This document shows positions 9,669-19,253 of a stretch of 64,000 bases of DNA, one piece after another. The first letter of the stretch is position 1. Every line of letters starts with the position of its first letter. The DNA comes from Pseudomonas purpurea (GTDB lineage: Bacteria > Pseudomonadota > Gammaproteobacteria > Pseudomonadales > Pseudomonadaceae), in assembly GCF_039908635.1 (NCBI RefSeq), contig NZ_CP150918.1, positions 620,001-684,000 of the forward strand, given 5' to 3'. The position numbers and the translations under genes were made by a program. The notes under the pieces are model-generated. The model did no database searches and was not told the DNA's origin. It saw only the letters and a list, made by a program, of their open reading frames with translations.

Positions 9669-9706
9669 AAAAAGCCCGCAGACGATCACTCGTCTGCGGG
9701 CTTTTT
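9669..9706. terminator. Bidirectional terminator
   Basis: A perfect 17-bp inverted repeat (9669-9685 and 9690-9706) with a TCAC loop, bounded by A5 and T5 tracts. It lies between the plus-strand lipoprotein gene and the 3' end of the minus-strand AhpA/YtjB gene and can serve both. Confidence 0.9.
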
Positions 9707-9722
9707 CGTTCACGGGCCGGAG

Positions 9723-11252
9723 TCAGCTTTTGGCTCGGGTCTCGTGCATGCGCGCCAGTTGTCGCTCGAGCATCGATGGATAAGGCTCCATCAAGCGCTC
9801 TACGCAGCACGCGCCTTCCGGGCTGGCAATCGGGCGGATACGCGCACGCTGGCGGATCAGTGTGTCGTCGCTGATCTTGCGCTCCACCAGCAGCAGGTTG
9901 CGGCTGTGCTGGGAGAGGGCCAGGGCATCCTGGGCGGTTTCGGTGAGCAACAGGTCGATCTGGCTCAGGCCGAACAGTTCCTCGCCCAGCGTCAGGCCCA
10001 ATTGCAGTTGCAGGGTGATGCCGCTGTCGGCGACTTCAATCTGCAACTGATGGCCCAGCGCGCGCAGCAGTTCACCGCAGCAAATGGCGTTGGTCAGGTA
10101 GTCGTCGCCGCTGTCTTCGCTGTGGAACAGCATCAGTGTGCTGCCATCGTTCAGGGTGTGCAGCTCGCTTTGATACAGCGAGGCGGCCTGGTCGAGACAG
10201 TCGCGATAACGTTCAAGCAACTCGGTCAGCCGTGCGCGGGGCAGGCGACGCAGTTGTTCCTGGGCGCCCAGTTGCACGGCCAGTACCGCGCTGTGCTGAG
10301 GTAACGCCGGAACCACCGGTTTGGGTTGCGGCTTGATGGCTGGTGCGGTGGCCGTGTGGTCGCGCAGGTCGGCGAACGGGTCTTCTTCATCCAGTTCGTC
10401 TTCTTCGGCGCTCACCAGATGCCGTGGCGCAGGCTTGAGGCCGGCGACCGGGGCAGTTTCGTCGAAGCTCGGGTCGCGCAGGTTGCGGACTTCGAACACA
10501 GGATCGAGGTCTTCGGCGTCGTCGTATTCGGGCTCCGGCTCGGGCTCCGGTTCTACCCGCTCCGGGGCGAAGCTTGAGTGGAGCTGGCGGGCCAGGTCGC
10601 CGATTTCATCCTGGCGTTGAGTCGCCGGGGTGTGTTCGTCGATATCGCGCAGCCATACCCGCAATTGCAGCAATGGTGTCGAGATGTGCCGACCCAGGCG
10701 CAGGCTCAGGGCCAGGGACAATGCCAGCAGGATGGCGCTGAGAATGCCCATGCTTTGCAGGCTGATGGTCATCGGCTGCTGGAACTGGTCCATGTCCAGG
10801 CTGATGCGCAGGTGGCCGGCGGTCACGTCCTGGAAGGTGATCTTGCTCTGGTACAACCCCTCGGCTTCACCCAGCAAACTGTGTTTGGGGCGTTGGCCGG
10901 ATTCGGCGAGGATGCGGTTGTCCACGCTATAAATAGCGGCGTGGGCCACCAGCGGATTCTTGGTCAGGTTGTTCAGCAACACGTTGAGGCTGAGGATGTC
11001 GTTGGACACCAGCAACTCGGTGGCGGACGTGGCGGTCTGGGTGGTCAGGCTCTGACCCAGCGCATCGGCCTGTTCGTGCATGGCCTGTTTGAACTGCAAA
11101 CCCATCACGCAGGCGTAGATCACCAGGGCCAGGGCGACCAGGATCACGTTATGGCTGGCAATGCGTAATGCAATCGGTACACGGCGGTGGCGCAGCGCAC
11201 GGAAGATCAGCAGGAAGAAGTTGTCGGTTTTGACTGGCGTAGGCCGGTTCAC
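9723..11252 (-). CDS. AhpA/YtjB (SMP_2) family membrane protein
   Basis: A 509-residue inner-membrane protein of the AhpA/YtjB (Smp) family. Two membrane segments are visible (around residues 33-50 and 168-187, ILSAILLALSLALSLRLG), enclosing a periplasmic domain; after the second comes a HAMP-like stretch (RLGRHISTPLLQLRVWLRDID). The middle contains an acidic Pro/Glu repeat (EPEPEPEPEYDDAED) and a long cytoplasmic region. Divergent arrangement with serB is the same as smp-serB in E. coli, which supports the family call. Its biochemical role is not known; the HAMP-like element suggests sensing, but no kinase or cyclase domain is apparent. Confidence 0.75.
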   Translation of the reverse strand: MNRPTPVKTDNFFLLIFRALRHRRVPIALRIASHNVILVALALVIYACVMGLQFKQAMHEQADALGQSLTTQTATSATELLVSNDILSLNVLLNNLTKNPLVAHAAIYSVDNRILAESGQRPKHSLLGEAEGLYQSKITFQDVTAGHLRISLDMDQFQQPMTISLQSMGILSAILLALSLALSLRLGRHISTPLLQLRVWLRDIDEHTPATQRQDEIGDLARQLHSSFAPERVEPEPEPEPEYDDAEDLDPVFEVRNLRDPSFDETAPVAGLKPAPRHLVSAEEDELDEEDPFADLRDHTATAPAIKPQPKPVVPALPQHSAVLAVQLGAQEQLRRLPRARLTELLERYRDCLDQAASLYQSELHTLNDGSTLMLFHSEDSGDDYLTNAICCGELLRALGHQLQIEVADSGITLQLQLGLTLGEELFGLSQIDLLLTETAQDALALSQHSRNLLLVERKISDDTLIRQRARIRPIASPEGACCVERLMEPYPSMLERQLARMHETRAKS

Positions 11253-11386
11253 TGAGCTCGGCTCTTTTGTCCGTGAAGTTGAGGCGCAGTATAGCGATAG
11301 CCCCTAGACCGGCAAAGCGCTGGCTGTGCCCGATGGTCACTGAAAGTGGGTAGAATGCGGTTTTTTTCCACCTGCGGGGGTGCGCC

Positions 11387-12601
11387 TTGCGCGAAATCGT
11401 CCTGATAAACATCACGGGAGTCGACCGTCCGGGTCTGACTGCGGCCATTACCGGTGTTCTGGCCCAGGGTGGCGTGACCATTCTCGACATTGGTCAGGCT
11501 GTGATCCACGACACGTTGTCATTTGGCATCCTCGTTGAGATTCCAGGCACCGAGGCCGGTCAGTCGGTGCTCAAGGACATACTGTTCAAGGCTTACGAGC
11601 TGGATCAGCAGGTGCGCTTCACGCCGGTGTCCGAAGAGGATTACCAGCAATGGGTCGGTGCCCAGGGTAAAAAGCGTCACATCGTGACCCTGCTGACCCG
11701 CAAAGTGACCGCCGAACAATTGCAGCGTGTCAGTTCGATCACCGCCAAGTATGGCCTGAACATCGATCACATCGACCGTCTGTCGGGACGCATGCCGCTG
11801 GACACGCCAGCAGACCAGGGCAAGGGCTGTATCGAGTTTTCCGTGCGTGGTGAAGCGGCTGATCCGCAGGCATTGCGCGCCGAGTTCCTCAGCGTCGCGC
11901 AGGAATTGAATGTCGACATCGCGTTCCAGGAAGACTCGCTGTTCCGTCGCAATCGGCGCCTGGCGGTGTTCGACATGGACTCGACGCTGATTGAGGCCGA
12001 AGTGATCGACGAGTTGGCAAAAGCTGCCGGTGTGGGTGAGCAAGTCTCGGCGATCACCGAGCGGGCGATGGCCGGCGAGCTCGATTTTCGGGCCAGTTTC
12101 AAGGAGCGCCTGGCGTTGCTGCAAGGGCTGGACGTGAGCGTGCTGGATTCGATTGGCGCCTCGCTGCGCCTGACCGAAGGCGCAGAAACCCTGTTCGCCG
12201 AACTCAAGCGCCTGGGCTACAAAACCGCGATCCTGTCTGGCGGCTTCACCTATTTCGCCAAGCAGTTGCAGGCCAAACTCGGCATCGACTATGTGTTTGC
12301 CAACGAGTTGGAAGTGGTTGATGGGAAAGTCACGGGCGTGGTAGTCGAACCGATTGTCGATGCTCAGCGCAAGGCGGATTTGCTGCGCGAACTGGCGCAC
12401 AAGGAAGGTTTGCGACTGGAGCAGACGATTGCTGTCGGCGACGGTGCCAACGACTTGCCGATGCTGGCGATTGCAGGTTTAGGCGTAGCATTCCGTGCCA
12501 AGCCGCTGGTCAAGCAATCGGCCAAGCAGGCGATTTCGACCTTGGGGCTGGACGGTGTGTTGTATCTGCTGGGCTTGCGGGACCGCGACGGTCAGTTGTA
12601 A
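11387..12601 (+). CDS. serB: Phosphoserine phosphatase
   Basis: A 404-residue HAD phosphatase that releases serine from O-phosphoserine, the last step of serine synthesis. Residues 1-185 hold two ACT-like regulatory domains (the first begins IVLINITGVDRPGLTAAIT), followed by the catalytic domain: motif I FDMDSTLIEAEVIDE near 195, motif II serine in ILSGGFTYF, and motif III GDGANDLPML near 350. The length matches the Pseudomonas two-ACT form and exceeds the 322-residue E. coli enzyme. Initiation is at TTG 11387; no ATG exists before the first ACT strand. The two ACT domains suggest amino-acid feedback, which is an inference. Confidence 0.95.
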   Translation: MREIVLINITGVDRPGLTAAITGVLAQGGVTILDIGQAVIHDTLSFGILVEIPGTEAGQSVLKDILFKAYELDQQVRFTPVSEEDYQQWVGAQGKKRHIVTLLTRKVTAEQLQRVSSITAKYGLNIDHIDRLSGRMPLDTPADQGKGCIEFSVRGEAADPQALRAEFLSVAQELNVDIAFQEDSLFRRNRRLAVFDMDSTLIEAEVIDELAKAAGVGEQVSAITERAMAGELDFRASFKERLALLQGLDVSVLDSIGASLRLTEGAETLFAELKRLGYKTAILSGGFTYFAKQLQAKLGIDYVFANELEVVDGKVTGVVVEPIVDAQRKADLLRELAHKEGLRLEQTIAVGDGANDLPMLAIAGLGVAFRAKPLVKQSAKQAISTLGLDGVLYLLGLRDRDGQL

Positions 12602-12614
12602 CGCCGAGTGTTTT

Positions 12615-12704
12615 TGTGGGAGCGGGCTTGCTCGCGAAGAGGGCGTGTCAGTCGACATTAATGTTGTCTGATCCACCGCTTTCGCGAGCAAGCCCGCTCC
12701 CACA
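12615..12704. repeat. REPIN, TGTGGGAGCG type
   Basis: A 90-bp inward pair of REP arms (TGTGGGAGCGGGCTTGCT and its inverse) in the convergent gap between serB and psd. It may double as a terminator for both genes. Confidence 0.9.
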
Positions 12705-12721
12705 TTAGTTCTTCATGTAGA

Positions 12722-13582
12722 TCAGGCGTTTGGCAGGCCCATGCCTTGGCCCATTTCAACCGGCGAACCGGCGGCCAGTGCCTCGACCCATTTCACTTGA
12801 TTCGGGCCAAACAGTACGACGGCGGTCGAACCCAGTTTGAAACGGCCCAGTTCGGCGCCTTTTTCCAGATGGATCGGTGCGCGGGCGGCCTCGTCGTAGC
12901 GGAAGGTTTTCAGCTCGCGCTTGGGTGGCGTCACCAGCCCGGCCCAGACGGTTTCGATTGATGCAACGATCATCGCGCCCACCAGCACCACGGCCATCGG
13001 TCCACGCTCGGTGTCGAAAATGCACGCCACGCGCTCGTTACGGGCGAACAGCTCCGGAACGTTTTCGGCGGTGGTCTGGTTGACCGAGAAGATCCGGCCC
13101 GGGATGTAGACCATTTCGCGCAGGGTGCCGGCCAGCGGCATGTGCACGCGGTGGTAGTCCTTGGGCGACAGGTAAATGGTGGCGAAATCGCCGCCCATGA
13201 AAGGGGCAGCGTTTGCCGCGTCACCGCCCAGCAATTCCAGCACGCTGAAACTGTGACCCTTGGCCTGGAACACACGACCGTGTTCGATCGGGCCAAGTTG
13301 GCTGACGGCGCCGTCGGCCGGGCTGAGGATCGCGCCCGGCGTTTGGTCCAGTGGGCGTGCGCCGTCTTTCAAGGCGCGAGTGAAGAACGCGTTGAAGTGC
13401 TCGTACGCGGTCAGGTCTTCGACCAATGCCAGGGACATGTCCACCTGATAACGCTTGGCGAACCAGGCGGTAAAGGCATTCTTGAACCAGCGCACGCGGC
13501 ACTCGGCAATGCAGCCGGCCAAGCGCGACAGCAAGTGATGGGGCAGCAGGTACTGGCTGAGGATAAACAAACGCTTTTTCAT
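12722..13582 (-). CDS. psd: Phosphatidylserine decarboxylase proenzyme
   Basis: A 286-residue proenzyme that decarboxylates phosphatidylserine to phosphatidylethanolamine at the inner membrane. The self-cleavage motif is LGST, residues 250-253; cleavage between Gly251 and Ser252 would yield a large beta chain and a 35-residue alpha chain starting with the pyruvoyl group formed from Ser252. Other family landmarks are the SPADGAVSQLG motif and HRVHMPLAGTLREMVYIPG. The neighbour rhdA is on the same strand with only a 9-base gap, so they probably share a transcript. The length is close to the usual 280-320. Confidence 0.95.
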   Translation of the reverse strand: MKKRLFILSQYLLPHHLLSRLAGCIAECRVRWFKNAFTAWFAKRYQVDMSLALVEDLTAYEHFNAFFTRALKDGARPLDQTPGAILSPADGAVSQLGPIEHGRVFQAKGHSFSVLELLGGDAANAAPFMGGDFATIYLSPKDYHRVHMPLAGTLREMVYIPGRIFSVNQTTAENVPELFARNERVACIFDTERGPMAVVLVGAMIVASIETVWAGLVTPPKRELKTFRYDEAARAPIHLEKGAELGRFKLGSTAVVLFGPNQVKWVEALAAGSPVEMGQGMGLPNA

Positions 13583-13591
13583 TAACTGTCC

Positions 13592-14416
13592 TTAAGAACC
13601 TTGAATCTCGACGGGCGTGTCAGGGTGGTTGCCCCATTCGCCCCAGGAGCCGGCGTAGCCCTTGACCCGCGGATAACCGAGGGCCTTGGCCACCAGATAG
13701 GTGAAGCCAGAGCGGTGATGAGTCTGGCAGTGGGTAATCACTTCTTTATCTTTGCTGATCCCGAGCGACTCGAGGATCTGCGGCATGTCTGTGCGAATAC
13801 GCAGGCTGCGGGACGGGTCCATGCCGGCGGTCCATTCGAAATTGACCGCGCCGGGGATGTGGCCACCCTTGGCTGCCAGCACCTTCTCGCCCGAATACTC
13901 CAGCGGCCCGCGTGCGTCCCAGATCGCCAGGTCAGCGGCACCGAGACGGCTTTGCAGGTATTCGCGGGTGGCGGTGGGTTCGTCATGCAGGGTCAGCGCA
14001 ACCGGGCCGCCGACAGTTGCCGGGACCTCGGTCGAGACGGGCAAACCGTCCGCCAGCCAGGCCGGGAGGCCGCCGTCGACATAGTGGTAGCGGTGGTGGC
14101 CGATGACATCCAGCAACCAGATGAAGCGCCCGGCCCAGCCACCGCCTTCGTCGTCATAGACCACGTAGACCGCATCCTTGTTGTGCCCCAGTTCGCCGAA
14201 CAGGGTTTCCAGCGCCGCTTGAGGCGGCAGCAGTCCCGGCGCGGGCGCCTGGCCCAGTTGGGTGCGTTTGGGGTCAACGAAGTGCGCGCCGGGGATGTGG
14301 CCCGCGGCGTAGCGGGCGCTGCTGGTCAGGTCGACCAGAATCAGTTCGCGGGCGTCCAGACGGGCGAGCAGGTCGCTCGGCTCGATCACCAGCGCCAAGC
14401 CAGAGAAGTCAGACAT
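13592..14416 (-). CDS. rhdA: Thiosulfate sulfurtransferase (rhodanese)
   Basis: A 274-residue two-domain rhodanese that transfers sulfane sulfur, for example from thiosulfate to cyanide. The catalytic loop is CQTHHR with Cys230, the same loop and numbering as Azotobacter vinelandii RhdA; this CQTHHR loop differs from the CRKGVT type. The N-terminal domain (residues 1-135) lacks the cysteine and is the usual inactive copy. ATG 14416 (MSDFSGLAL) is preferred over an in-frame start 18 bases upstream. It precedes psd on the minus strand. There is no signal peptide, so it should be cytoplasmic. Confidence 0.93.
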   Translation of the reverse strand: MSDFSGLALVIEPSDLLARLDARELILVDLTSSARYAAGHIPGAHFVDPKRTQLGQAPAPGLLPPQAALETLFGELGHNKDAVYVVYDDEGGGWAGRFIWLLDVIGHHRYHYVDGGLPAWLADGLPVSTEVPATVGGPVALTLHDEPTATREYLQSRLGAADLAIWDARGPLEYSGEKVLAAKGGHIPGAVNFEWTAGMDPSRSLRIRTDMPQILESLGISKDKEVITHCQTHHRSGFTYLVAKALGYPRVKGYAGSWGEWGNHPDTPVEIQGS

Positions 14417-14464
14417 GTGAGGTCTCCAGAGCACAAAGGGGAGGATTGTAGCTCAAGCGCGGTG

Positions 14465-16003
14465 TTAACGGCCGCGGTTGGTAAAGCTATGCAGGGCCTT
14501 TTCGATGCATTGTGCGGTTTTACCGAAGGCTTGCACGGTCAAGTCCGAAAAAGGTCCGCCGCCCTGATCGGCGACGATCAGTATGACCACCCGGCCATTG
14601 CTGGCCACGGAGCGTAGCAGCAGGTGATCGCCGCCGAACAGTCCGCGCAGGCTGTTGGGCAGCAACGCGGAAAACTGCGCGTTGTTGGCCGGCGTCAGGC
14701 GCACCTGGGCTTGTTGCGCGAGCAGGCGTTGCAGCACGGTGCTCTGGCTGACCGTCAGGTTCAGGTTGGCGCATTCCTTGGGCAGGCCATAGGTTTGATG
14801 TGCCCGCAGGTTGGCCAGGTTGCGATCGGCCACCAACAGCATCACCCGACGCATACCGCACGCCGCCAACGCGTCGCGAGCGGCCAGGGTCAGGTGCATC
14901 GCGTTGCTGAACGGGCTCGGTTCGACCAGCAGTTCGGCGCATTGCTTGCGCCACTTGGCCAGGTCTTCGGTGGTGGGCGGTGGAGCGGGCCGTTGGCCGC
15001 GATGCAGGTGGTGCGTGCCCCACGGCCAGAGCAAGGCTTCGGCCGGGTGCCAGAGGTCGGCCATGTCGTGCTGGCGGGCGCTTTGTGCGGCTTGCTGGTG
15101 CAGTTGTTGTTGCAACTCGTCCATCGGCATTTGCAGATAGAGACTGGTGAGCCACTGCCAGCGTTGGCTGTGCGGGCTGTCCCAGGCCTGATGAGCTGAA
15201 AGCGCGAGACCGTTGGCCAGCAGCACGGTGTTGGCCGGTTGATTCAGCCAGCGCCGCAGGGTCGGGTCATCGTCGAGACGATTCTGCTGGCGCAACGGGT
15301 GATCGCCGTCGCGGGCGATACGCAGCACCTTCACCAGTTCGCGCTGCTCGCTGCGCAACAACCGATACCCTTGCAGCACCCAGATCGGCAAACGCCAGAG
15401 TTCGACCAGTGTCTGGCACAGCTCCAGCAGATGGACGCCGAACAGTTCCCGTTCGACCTTGGCCGCCGACTCGTGTTTGTGAATGACCCGCAGTTCCCAT
15501 TCTTCGAGCAGGTGCGGGTGGGTCAGCGCCATTGGCCACAGCGGCGACAGAAACAGCAGGCTGCCCCAGTGGATGTCTTGCCAGAGCCGCGCCAGGCGAC
15601 TGGCGAACAAGCCGTTGGCTTGTTGGGTGGCATGCTGGCTGATGAGCTGGAGCTGGCGCAGGGCGACCGGTATTTGCTCCTCAGGCATCGCCGGCAAGCG
15701 GGCGAGCAACTCTTGCGTGCGTTTCAAGCCGAGGCGAGTAATCGCGACTTCGAGGTTCTCCGCCGGGCCGGTCATGCTGCCGTGGGTATGCTGGTTGGCT
15801 TCTCGAATCACGCTCAAGGCCAGGGCCGGGCTGTCTTGCATCAGGTCGGCGATATCGCGCAGCGAACTGCGGTTGTCGGCGATGGCTTTGCAGACCCGGT
15901 CATGGCTGGCCTGGGGAACGGGAAGAGTGACGTGGTCCAGGAGTCGGACCCAACCTTGGAGAGTGGTCGGTTTCTGAGGTGGGACGCTCGTTTCATTAAC
16001 CAT
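14465..16003 (-). CDS. HDOD-domain signalling protein
   Basis: A 512-residue protein with an N-terminal HDOD domain (residues about 15-210), an HD-related fold that usually lacks phosphohydrolase residues and works in signalling. Typical pieces are SLRDIADLMQDSPALALSVIREAN and LEVAITRLGLKRTQELLARLP. The C-terminal part (about 340-510) resembles a GAF-like sensor (LAARDALAACGMRRVMLLVADR). No membrane segment is seen. It is divergent from motAB, whose sigma-28 promoter lies in the shared gap of 165 bases, so a role in motility or cyclic-di-GMP-linked control is possible but unproven. Confidence 0.8.
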   Translation of the reverse strand: MVNETSVPPQKPTTLQGWVRLLDHVTLPVPQASHDRVCKAIADNRSSLRDIADLMQDSPALALSVIREANQHTHGSMTGPAENLEVAITRLGLKRTQELLARLPAMPEEQIPVALRQLQLISQHATQQANGLFASRLARLWQDIHWGSLLFLSPLWPMALTHPHLLEEWELRVIHKHESAAKVERELFGVHLLELCQTLVELWRLPIWVLQGYRLLRSEQRELVKVLRIARDGDHPLRQQNRLDDDPTLRRWLNQPANTVLLANGLALSAHQAWDSPHSQRWQWLTSLYLQMPMDELQQQLHQQAAQSARQHDMADLWHPAEALLWPWGTHHLHRGQRPAPPPTTEDLAKWRKQCAELLVEPSPFSNAMHLTLAARDALAACGMRRVMLLVADRNLANLRAHQTYGLPKECANLNLTVSQSTVLQRLLAQQAQVRLTPANNAQFSALLPNSLRGLFGGDHLLLRSVASNGRVVILIVADQGGGPFSDLTVQAFGKTAQCIEKALHSFTNRGR

Positions 16004-16073
16004 GGTTGGGCGCGATCACTTTTGATTTCAACACGCCCGCTATGGGCCAAATTGGCTTTTCGCCTTAACTGGC

Positions 16074-16100
16074 TATAGTCTGGCGCAGTTTTGCCGATAA
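16074..16100 (+). promoter_or_regulatory. Sigma-28 (FliA) promoter of motAB
   Basis: TATAGTCT at 16074-16081, an 11-base spacer and a perfect GCCGATAA at 16093-16100 match the FliA consensus TAAAGTTT-N11-GCCGATAA (6 of 8 and 8 of 8). The position 69 bases before the motA ATG fits late flagellar gene control. Confidence 0.8.
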
Positions 16101-16168
16101 GTAGAAGAAGAGATTTTTTAACTTCCGAATATGACCTTGAACCCGACTCAGTAAGTACTCTCCTACCT

Positions 16169-17020
16169 ATGGCTAAAATTATCGGCATCATTGTCGTATT
16201 CGCGAGCGTGCTCGGCGGATACGTGCTTTCCCACGGCAAGATTGCCGCCCTGATTCAGCCTTTCGAGGTGATGATCATTGGTGGTGCAGCCTTGGGTGCT
16301 TTCCTTCAGGCCAACCCCGGCTACATGACGATGCACGTACTCAAGAAATCCTTGAGCATGTTCAGTTCGCGATTCACCCACACGTTCTACCTTGAAGTCC
16401 TGGGACTGATCTACGAGATCCTCAACAAGAGCCGCCGCGAAGGCATGATGGCGATTGAAGGCGACATTGAAGACGCCGCCGCCAGCCCGATCTTCGCCAA
16501 GTACCCGGCGGTGCTCAAAGACGAACGCATGACTGCGTTCATCTGCGATTACCTGCGCATCATGTCGTCCGGCAACATGGCCCCGCATGAACTTGAAGGC
16601 CTGTTCGACATGGAGCTCTACAGCCTCAAGGAAGACCTGGAGCACCCGTCCCACGCGGTCAACGGTATCGCGGACGCCATGCCGGGCTTCGGTATCGTGG
16701 CGGCGGTACTGGGTATCGTAGTGACCATGGCTTCGCTGGGTGAAGGTGACCAGAAGTCCATCGGCCTGCACGTGGGTGCGGCACTGGTCGGTACGTTCTT
16801 CGGTATTCTCGCGGCCTACGGTTTCTTCGGTCCGCTGGCTCACTCGCTGGCCCACGATGCCAAGGAAGAACTGAACATCTACGAAGCCATCAAGGCTTCG
16901 CTGGTTGCGTCGGCGTCGGGCATGCCGCCATCGCTGGCCGTAGAGTTCGGGCGTAAAGTGCTGTACCCGGCACACCGTCCTAGCTTCGCCGAGCTGGAAC
17001 AAGCGGTTCGCGGTCGCTAA
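16169..17020 (+). CDS. motA: Flagellar stator subunit MotA
   Basis: A 283-residue inner-membrane stator protein that, with MotB, couples ion flow to flagellar rotation. Four membrane segments are visible: the first two in the first 60 residues (MAKIIGIIVVFASVLGGYV and FEVMIIGGAALGAFLQ), the last two at about 170-225 (GFGIVAAVLGIVVTMASLGE and ALVGTFFGILAAYGFFGPL), with a large cytoplasmic loop between. ATG 16169 is chosen because homologues begin MAKIIG and because the upstream open frame overlaps the sigma-28 promoter. motB follows after 3 bases. It resembles the proton-type MotA rather than PomA. Confidence 0.96.
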   Translation: MAKIIGIIVVFASVLGGYVLSHGKIAALIQPFEVMIIGGAALGAFLQANPGYMTMHVLKKSLSMFSSRFTHTFYLEVLGLIYEILNKSRREGMMAIEGDIEDAAASPIFAKYPAVLKDERMTAFICDYLRIMSSGNMAPHELEGLFDMELYSLKEDLEHPSHAVNGIADAMPGFGIVAAVLGIVVTMASLGEGDQKSIGLHVGAALVGTFFGILAAYGFFGPLAHSLAHDAKEELNIYEAIKASLVASASGMPPSLAVEFGRKVLYPAHRPSFAELEQAVRGR

Positions 17021-17023
17021 GTC

Positions 17024-18061
17024 ATGGAAAACAATCAGCCGATTATCATCAAGCGCGTCAAGCGCATTGCTGGCGGGCATCACGGGGGCGCCTGGAAAAT
17101 CGCCTTCGCGGACTTCGCGACAGCGATGATGGCGTTCTTCCTGGTGCTGTGGCTGCTGTCCACGGCCACCCCGGAACAGAAGATCGCCATCGCCGGTTAC
17201 TTCAAGGACCCGATCGGCTTCTCCGAAAGCGGCACGCCGTTCATCATCGACCTGGGCGGTACGCCCACGCTGGCGCCGGAGACCACCCTCAACCCTGAGG
17301 TCAAGTCGCAGCCGCAGCCCGATAAAGTGACGGTCGATGCCGAGCAGGTAGAAGGCATGGCCGAACAGGTCGAAAAGGAACGCCTCGAACTGTTGCTGCA
17401 AGAGTTGCAGAACAAGGTTGAAGAAAACCCGCAGTTGCAGAAGTTCAAGGACCAGATCCTGTTCGAAATCACGCCGGATGGCTTGCGCATCCAGATCATC
17501 GATTCCGAAAACCGGCCGATGTTCGACTCAGGCTCGGCGCGTCTGAAACCGTACTTCGAAGACATCCTGCTGGCCATGGCCGACACCATCAAAGCGGTGC
17601 CGAACAAGATCAGCATCAGTGGTCACACGGATGCCAAGCCGTACTCTGGCACTGGTGACTTCGGTAACTGGGAACTCTCGGCCAACCGTGCCAACGCCGC
17701 CCGCCGTGCGCTGGTTGCAGGCAGCTATCCGGACCAGCAAGTGGCGCGAGTGGTGGGTTACGCCTCGTCGGTGTTGTTCGATCGCGAAAACCCGTTCAAC
17801 CCGGTCAATCGCCGTATCGACATCGTTGTATTGACGAAGAAAGCCCAGCGCGCCATCGAAGGCGAGCAAGGGGCGGAGCCGCAACCGGCGCCCACTCAGG
17901 GCCAGGGCGCTCCGGGTGAAGTACCGACTGATCCGAACGTTCTGCCGGCCGACCAGCAACCGCTGCCGGCCCATGAGTTGCGCGAACGCTTGAACCTGTT
18001 CGACGACCCGACGCCGAAAGCGGGTGATGCCGCCAAACCGGCTGAGCCACCCAAGCCGTGA
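17024..18061 (+). CDS. motB: Flagellar motor protein MotB
   Basis: A 345-residue stator subunit anchored to peptidoglycan. The single membrane helix FADFATAMMAFFLVLWLLS carries the ion-binding Asp30, equivalent to E. coli Asp32. The OmpA-like peptidoglycan-binding domain spans about residues 150-275, with ISGHTDAKPY and NWELSANRANAARRAL. A proline-rich, acidic tail of about 60 residues follows (EPQPAPTQGQGAPGEVPTD), which probably is disordered. It starts 3 bases after motA and ends at a strong terminator shared with the convergent rsgA. Confidence 0.96.
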   Translation: MENNQPIIIKRVKRIAGGHHGGAWKIAFADFATAMMAFFLVLWLLSTATPEQKIAIAGYFKDPIGFSESGTPFIIDLGGTPTLAPETTLNPEVKSQPQPDKVTVDAEQVEGMAEQVEKERLELLLQELQNKVEENPQLQKFKDQILFEITPDGLRIQIIDSENRPMFDSGSARLKPYFEDILLAMADTIKAVPNKISISGHTDAKPYSGTGDFGNWELSANRANAARRALVAGSYPDQQVARVVGYASSVLFDRENPFNPVNRRIDIVVLTKKAQRAIEGEQGAEPQPAPTQGQGAPGEVPTDPNVLPADQQPLPAHELRERLNLFDDPTPKAGDAAKPAEPPKP

Positions 18062-18066
18062 CCTAC

Positions 18067-18095
18067 AAAAAAGCCGCGATCATCGCGGCTTTTTT
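18067..18095. terminator. Bidirectional terminator motB/rsgA
   Basis: Inverted repeat AAAAAAGCCGCGAT and ATCGCGGCTTTTTT with A6 and T6 tails between the convergent motB and rsgA stops. Confidence 0.85.
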
Positions 18096-18113
18096 GTCTC
18101 TGCGGGGTGCTGC

Positions 18114-19145
18114 CTAGTAGCTGGTTTCGGGCAGGCTGGCGATGATCGAGCGGTAGCTGTTCATGCGCTGTTGCTGCACACGACCATCTTCCAGCGCCTT
18201 GAGCAGGGCACAACCGGGTTCGCGGTCGTGCTTGCAGTCGCGGAAGCGGCAGGTGCCGATCAAGTCGTTGAACTCGATGAAGCCTGCCTCGACGTCTGAA
18301 CGGCTGACGTGGCCCAGGCCGAACTCACGAATTCCCGGGGAGTCGATCAGTTCGCCACCACCGGGGAAGTGGAACAGGCGCGCGGTGGTCGTGGTGTGAG
18401 TGCCCTGGCCGGACAACTCGGACAACGGGCCGACGCGGGTTTCGACTTCCGGCAGCAGGCTGTTGACCAGCGACGACTTACCGACGCCCGACTGGCCGAC
18501 GAACACGCTGATGCGCCCGTCGAGCTGCTCTTGCAGCGTCTCCATGCCATTGCCGTGATGCGCCGAGACTTCCAGCACCGGGTAACCCAGCGTGCGGTAT
18601 ACCGCCAGCAAGGCATTCAGCGCCGGTGCGTTCTGCTCGTCGATCAGGTCGAACTTGTTGAGCAGCAACAACGGGCGGATGCCAGCGTGTTCGGCGGCGA
18701 CCAGGTAGCGGTCGATCAGGTTGGCGTGCGGTTCGGGCAGCGGGGCGAAGACAATCACGATCATGTCGACGTTGGCGGCTACGGGCTTGAGCTGGCCCCG
18801 GCTGTCGGGACGGCACAGCTCGGTGTTGCGCGGCAATTGCGCAACGATCACGCCGATGCCTTGGTTGCCGGCACGCCAGACCACTTGGTCGCCGGTCACC
18901 AGCGCAGGCAGGTTGGCCCGCAAGTGGCAGCGGAACACCTGGCCGGCCAGTTCGCCGTCGCGGGCTTCGACCTCGACCTGCACACCGAAGTGAGCGATCA
19001 CCAGGCCTGTTTGCTCGGGGCCGAGATCACCGCCCTCGAGCGCTTCCACGGCTGAGGATTCGCGTTTGGCGGCGCGGGCAGCGCGCTCGCCCTGAATCTT
19101 TTCGATGCGCCAGTTTTGGCGACGATTGAGTTGGCGTTTGGCCAT
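18114..19145 (-). CDS. rsgA: Ribosome small-subunit GTPase RsgA
   Basis: A 343-residue circularly permuted GTPase that helps mature the 30S subunit. The motif order is G4 (NKFDLIDE), then G1 [14 protein letters not shown], then G3 [10 protein letters not shown], the permutation typical of the family. An N-terminal OB-fold region precedes them, and the C-terminal zinc finger has [14 protein letters not shown]. It is divergent from orn with a 108-base gap, and convergent with motB. In E. coli rsgA lies between orn and psd, so the local order is partly conserved. Confidence 0.96.
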   Translation of the reverse strand: MAKRQLNRRQNWRIEKIQGERAARAAKRESSAVEALEGGDLGPEQTGLVIAHFGVQVEVEARDGELAGQVFRCHLRANLPALVTGDQVVWRAGNQGIGVIVAQLPRNTELCRPDSRGQLKPVAANVDMIVIVFAPLPEPHANLIDRYLVAAEHAGIRPLLLLNKFDLIDEQNAPALNALLAVYRTLGYPVLEVSAHHGNGMETLQEQLDGRISVFVGQSGVGKSSLVNSLLPEVETRVGPLSELSGQGTHTTTTARLFHFPGGGELIDSPGIREFGLGHVSRSDVEAGFIEFNDLIGTCRFRDCKHDREPGCALLKALEDGRVQQQRMNSYRSIIASLPETSY

Positions 19146-19253
19146 GGGTGTTCCGTGTCGATAATGCAGCGATTAGGTAAAACGGCCGCGAGTTTAGCAC
19201 GCCCGGCGAATCCTCTAGGCTAAACTGCGCAACACTGCCTAAGGAGCCGACAC